A DNA stretch of 64,000 nucleotides from the NCBI GenBank assembly GCA_021789595.1, contig JAJYJJ010000005.1:85658-149657 (forward strand), read 5' to 3'. The first letter of the stretch is position 1. Each line of letters begins with the position of its first letter. Made by a program: the position numbers and the translations under genes. Shown one piece after another: positions 61,272-64,000 of this stretch. The notes under the pieces are model-generated. The model did not search any database and had not been told where the DNA came from. It saw only the letters and a program-made list of their open reading frames with translations. The DNA comes from Nitrospirota bacterium. GTDB taxonomy: Bacteria > Nitrospirota > Thermodesulfovibrionia > UBA6902 > JAJYJJ01.

Positions 61272-61961
61272 ATGTTATTGTGTGATTTTCACATTCACAC
61301 AAAATACTCCGACGGCTCGGTGGAGTTAAGAAGGACAATTGACCTCTTTGGTCAGGCAGGGTTTGATGTAATAGCCATAACAGACCATGTGGTGAATGGG
61401 GACAATGGTATCGGAAAACTCGCCCACAGGTTCAGATTATCTGTAAGAGAAAACAATTTCGATGAATATATTTCCAATGTCAGACAGGAAGCCGAAAGGG
61501 CTCTGGACAAATATGGAATGCTTGTCGTCCCTGGAGTCGAGATAAGCAAGAACTATCTGTCTTCTGAGAAGTCTGCCCATATCCTCCTCATCGATATAAA
61601 GGAATTCATCTCTGCCTCCTGGAGTTTTGAAAAGATATTCCTTGCAGCAAAAGAGCAGGAAGCTTTGATAATTGCCTGTCACCCTCATCATATGTCTGAT
61701 TTCAGCAGGGAAACCCTCTTTCTGTGGAACAACAGGGATAAATACGCCAAATATATAGATGCCTGGGAGATAGCGAACAGGGACGATGTCTTTAATGTAA
61801 TAAGTCTCAAGAAATATCCTTACATCGCAAATAGCGATTTCCACAGGGCAAGGCATTTATATTCATGGAAAACACTCCTCAACTGCGAAAAGAGCGTTGA
61901 GTCAATAAAGCAGTGTATAAGGCATAACAAAGGGGTTGCGATAACGCTTTTTAGAAATTAA
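61272..61961 (+). CDS. PHP-domain phosphoesterase
   Basis: A 229-residue PHP metallo-phosphoesterase. The first motif DFHIHTKYSDGSVEL begins at residue 5, the second is AITDHVVNGD, then PGVEISKNY, IACHPHHMSD and the fourth motif ANSDFHRARH near residue 196. All usual metal ligands are present. Relatives include histidinol phosphatase and nucleotide 3',5'-phosphatases; substrate here is unknown. The 92-bp gap upstream contains repeats of the type ATGTTA/TAACAT that could bind a regulator. Confidence 0.85.
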   Translation: MLLCDFHIHTKYSDGSVELRRTIDLFGQAGFDVIAITDHVVNGDNGIGKLAHRFRLSVRENNFDEYISNVRQEAERALDKYGMLVVPGVEISKNYLSSEKSAHILLIDIKEFISASWSFEKIFLAAKEQEALIIACHPHHMSDFSRETLFLWNNRDKYAKYIDAWEIANRDDVFNVISLKKYPYIANSDFHRARHLYSWKTLLNCEKSVESIKQCIRHNKGVAITLFRN

Positions 61962-61970
61962 CAAATAAAC

Positions 61971-62076
61971 GTCATTGCGAGGATAAAGTCCGAAGAAGGG
62001 GTCACCAAAAAGTCGAATGATTTTTTGGGTATAGGTCAATCTCAAAGATGAGATTCCTCGCTTCGCTCGGAATGAC
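61971..62076. repeat. intergenic inverted-repeat element
   Basis: The stretch starts GTCATTGCGAG and ends CTCGGAATGAC, with inner CTCGCTTCGCTCGG and TCTCAAAGATGAGA palindromes. It resembles the common GTCATTGCGAG...CTCGCAATGAC dispersed repeats of other genomes. It ends about 20 nt before the next ATG. Confidence 0.6.
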
Positions 62077-62096
62077 AGATGAGACAAGGAGGAGCC

Positions 62097-63338
62097 ATGG
62101 AAATATTCTATGTTTTTGCAGGTCTTACAATTTTAGGACTTTTAGCCTATGGGCTTCAGATATGGGCAGTGCGGTCAACACTGAAGAAAAATACCGGAGT
62201 ACTGGAGTATTGGAGTGATGGAATTAAATGCCCCAGCACTCCATTACTCCATCATTCCCATCCTCCTGTCTCGATCCTCAAGCCCCTCAAAGGGCTTGAT
62301 GACAACCTGTTTGACAATCTCGAAAGCTTCTGCGTGCAGGATTACCCTGAATATGAGATTATTTTCTCTTTACAGGATTATAATGACCCTGCCTATAAAG
62401 TGGCCCGAAAGATAAAAGACAAATATCCTGATAAAGACATCTCTGTCGTGGTCAAACAATGCAATGCCGGACTGAATCCAAAGATTAATAATCTCATCCC
62501 AGCTTATGATACCTCGAAATACGAATTAATTCTCATAAGCGATAGCAATGTAATGGTTGAAAAGAATTACTTAAAGGAGATAATTAAACATATGGATGAT
62601 CCTGATGTCGGCCTTGTAAGCAATATAATAAGAGGCGTTGGAGGACGCACTATCGGCTCTGTATTAGAAAATCTCCACCTTAATTCTTTTATCCTTGGGA
62701 GTGTCTGCTTCCTTGATAAATTTCTGAAGATGCCCTGTGTTGTTGGGAAATCCATGCTCATGAGGAAAAGTGACCTCGAGGCCATCGGTGGATTCAAGGC
62801 TGTAAAGGATGTCCTTGCAGAGGATTATATCATAGGGAAGAAGATGCATAAGAAGGGAAAGAAGGTGGTATTGTCAAGCCACATGATAAAGAATGTGAAT
62901 GAATATTGGGGGTTAAAGAAGTTCATTAACAGGCATACGAGGTGGGGAAGGCTGAGGTGGAAGATCGGTGGCATTAAATATTTAACCGAATTAATCAGCA
63001 ACCCTGTATTCATGTCCTTTCTTCCAATGCTGTTATGGGAGTTTTCGAGAACAACACTTTTCTTCGCACTTTTCATATCTTTGACAAAGGTTGCCGGAGA
63101 TTTATATCTCGGGAAGATAACGGACTCCGACTCAAATCCCCTGGTTTATCTTTTATCTCCGGTAAAAGACATAATCATAGGTCTCATCTGGTTCGTCCCA
63201 ATCTTAAGTAATACGGTTGTCTGGAGGGGCAACAGATATCTTATCGGCAAGGATTCGGTACTGTCACCGTGTCCTGACACTGGGATGTGGTCATGGAGAT
63301 ACCGGCTTGTTGATGCGATAAGGGCAAGGATTGCATAA
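62097..63338 (+). CDS. glycosyltransferase family 21, ceramide glucosyltransferase/HpnI-like
   Basis: A processive-type GT-A enzyme with one N-terminal helix (IFYVFAGLTILGLLAYGLQI) and three C-terminal helices. The catalytic motifs are SDSN near residue 146, AEDY near residue 240 and RHTRWGRLRW near residue 280, the D1-D2-D3-(Q/R)xxRW set of GT21. Family members make glucosylceramide or, as HpnI, N-acetylglucosaminyl-bacteriohopanetetrol. Between the first helix and the PPVSILKPLKG start of the domain lies an inserted stretch from a palindromic octamer repeat (62192-62262). The ribosome site AAGGAGGAGCC precedes ATG 62097. Confidence 0.86.
   Translation: MEIFYVFAGLTILGLLAYGLQIWAVRSTLKKNTGVLEYWSDGIKCPSTPLLHHSHPPVSILKPLKGLDDNLFDNLESFCVQDYPEYEIIFSLQDYNDPAYKVARKIKDKYPDKDISVVVKQCNAGLNPKINNLIPAYDTSKYELILISDSNVMVEKNYLKEIIKHMDDPDVGLVSNIIRGVGGRTIGSVLENLHLNSFILGSVCFLDKFLKMPCVVGKSMLMRKSDLEAIGGFKAVKDVLAEDYIIGKKMHKKGKKVVLSSHMIKNVNEYWGLKKFINRHTRWGRLRWKIGGIKYLTELISNPVFMSFLPMLLWEFSRTTLFFALFISLTKVAGDLYLGKITDSDSNPLVYLLSPVKDIIIGLIWFVPILSNTVVWRGNRYLIGKDSVLSPCPDTGMWSWRYRLVDAIRARIA
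62192..62262 (+). repeat. in-frame palindromic octamer repeat inside the GT21 gene
   Basis: Units ACTGGAGT, ATTGGAGT, GATGGAAT are followed by CACTCCAT, TACTCCAT, CATTCCCAT, so the block folds back on itself. It keeps the frame and encodes TGVLEYWSDGIKCPSTPLLH in the linker after the first transmembrane helix. Confidence 0.8.
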
Positions 63339-63345
63339 TAAGACA

Positions 63346-64000
63346 ATGAAAATAGCGATACTCGGAGATATTCACGGAAATATTGAGGCACTAAGGGTTG
63401 CCTATGATGCTGCCATGGCTAATAATGTGGAAAAGATTTACCACCTCGGCGACCTCGGCGGTTATGCCCCGTTCGTAAACGAGGTTGTCGATTTTCTTAT
63501 TGATCATGAAATCGAGGGGGTTCAGGGCAATTATGATGATGCCGTGGCGAACGACAAAGAGCACTGCGGGTGCAAATACGAAGACCAGCTTCAGGCTGAG
63601 ATGGCAACCATGTCATTTGAATGGACAAAGAAGCATACGACCGAGAAGAGCAAAGATTATATGAAAAGCCTCCCGTTTGAAATAGCCTTTTCTGTTCACG
63701 GTAAAAAAGTAAAGATATTCCATGCCACTCCGCTTAAAAATAATATTTACTGGTATGAGGACAGGGATGATGACTTTTTCCTCCATATGGCAAGAAAGGC
63801 TGATGCAGATATAATGATTTATGGACATACGCATATCCCATATAGGAAAAATCTTAACAATAAGATATTCATAAATGCCGGCAGTGTAGGAAAGGCAAAG
63901 GACGGAGATGCAAGGACATGTGTATGCATTGTGGATATTACCCCAGATAATGTGAAAACAGAATTTTTAAGAATACCCTATGATGTAGAAAAGGTAGCAA
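63346..64000 (+). CDS. metallophosphoesterase, YfcE-like/calcineurin type (3' end outside window)
   Basis: ATG 63346, 7 nt past the glycosyltransferase stop, opens a frame without a stop to the window's end (218 residues seen). Motifs of the calcineurin-like phosphoesterase fold are in order: LGDIHGN (residues 7-13), LGDLGGY, QGNYDD, HATP, and YGHTHIPY, then NAGSVG. Such proteins hydrolyse phosphomonoesters or diesters with two metal ions. Partial at the 3' end. Substrate unknown. Confidence 0.88.
   Translation, partial: MKIAILGDIHGNIEALRVAYDAAMANNVEKIYHLGDLGGYAPFVNEVVDFLIDHEIEGVQGNYDDAVANDKEHCGCKYEDQLQAEMATMSFEWTKKHTTEKSKDYMKSLPFEIAFSVHGKKVKIFHATPLKNNIYWYEDRDDDFFLHMARKADADIMIYGHTHIPYRKNLNNKIFINAGSVGKAKDGDARTCVCIVDITPDNVKTEFLRIPYDVEKVA

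Noticed and set aside
1..64000. CRISPR array, prophage or complete insertion sequence
   Set aside because: No spaced direct repeats of CRISPR type, no phage structural genes and no transposase were seen.

Overview
The window is a dense bacterial chromosome segment from an anaerobic-type Gram-negative. It carries an LPS export and assembly set (lptC-lptA-lptB, a LapA-LapB fusion, gmhA, a WaaF-GmhB fusion, an LpxL-type acyltransferase), sigma-54, a four-subunit 2-oxoacid:ferredoxin oxidoreductase, a fused ADP-forming acyl-CoA synthetase, a two-subunit pyruvate carboxylase, an archaeal-type SAM synthetase and an MglA/MglB pair. This mix is most like Nitrospirota (Thermodesulfovibrionia) or a neighbouring deep lineage such as Desulfobacterota. 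That placement is inference: there is no rRNA here, and I found no tRNA, rRNA or CRISPR array.

Layout. 1-9.2 kb: a GAF-protein end, pdxA, then a leftward cluster scpA-nadD-rsfS-rlmH-lapAB, with mutS and SAM synthetase reading right. 9.2-14.2 kb: leftward pycA-pycB-M50 protease-trpS. 14.4-15.7 kb: DedA and a methyltransferase. 15.7-20.7 kb: leftward lptC-lptA-lptB-rpoN-hpf-rapZ plus a stand-alone LigD-type phosphoesterase. 20.8-30.4 kb: nagZ, gmhA, an unlisted small membrane protein, dapA, a sodium symporter, murQ, a DRTGG protein and the acyl-CoA synthetase (cell-wall recycling and acyl-CoA energy metabolism). 31.1-35.2 kb is an accessory island: a 5'-truncated ferritin-like gene, an A+T-rich restriction-modification pair inside 19-bp inverted repeats, a GyrI-like gene framed by integron-type core sites, and an internally deleted tyrosine recombinase behind a strong promoter. 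35.3-39.5 kb: MglA/MglB and the Por operon. 39.7-45.1 kb: hisF, a PP-loop enzyme, an aminotransferase, era, a DUF151 protein and recO. 45.1-52.5 kb: hemB, an IscA-type protein and a pyrimidine operon (pyrR-pyrB-pyrC-carA) under a PyrR-type attenuator. 52.5-59.7 kb: cobA-hemD, fdhD, waaF-gmhB, lpxL and a Lon-like protease. 59.9 kb to the end: a GH1 glycosidase, a PHP protein, a GT21-type glycosyltransferase and a cut-off metallophosphoesterase.

Three things stand out. First, the pyrimidine operon contains two different MntA-HepT (type VII toxin-antitoxin) pairs, one on each side of carA. A second, diverged copy of the last codons of carA lies just beyond the distal pair. Second, at least five enzymes (HisF, CarA, PyrC, CobA-HemD and the GT21 glycosyltransferase) carry in-frame insertions made of 7- or 8-bp tandem repeats or C-run palindromes, mostly in loops or linkers. 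Third, the 31.5-35.2 kb island looks like a decayed integron: an integrase remnant in which residues near the start are joined directly to the C-terminal tail, attC-like folded sites, and one gene that fits a single cassette.
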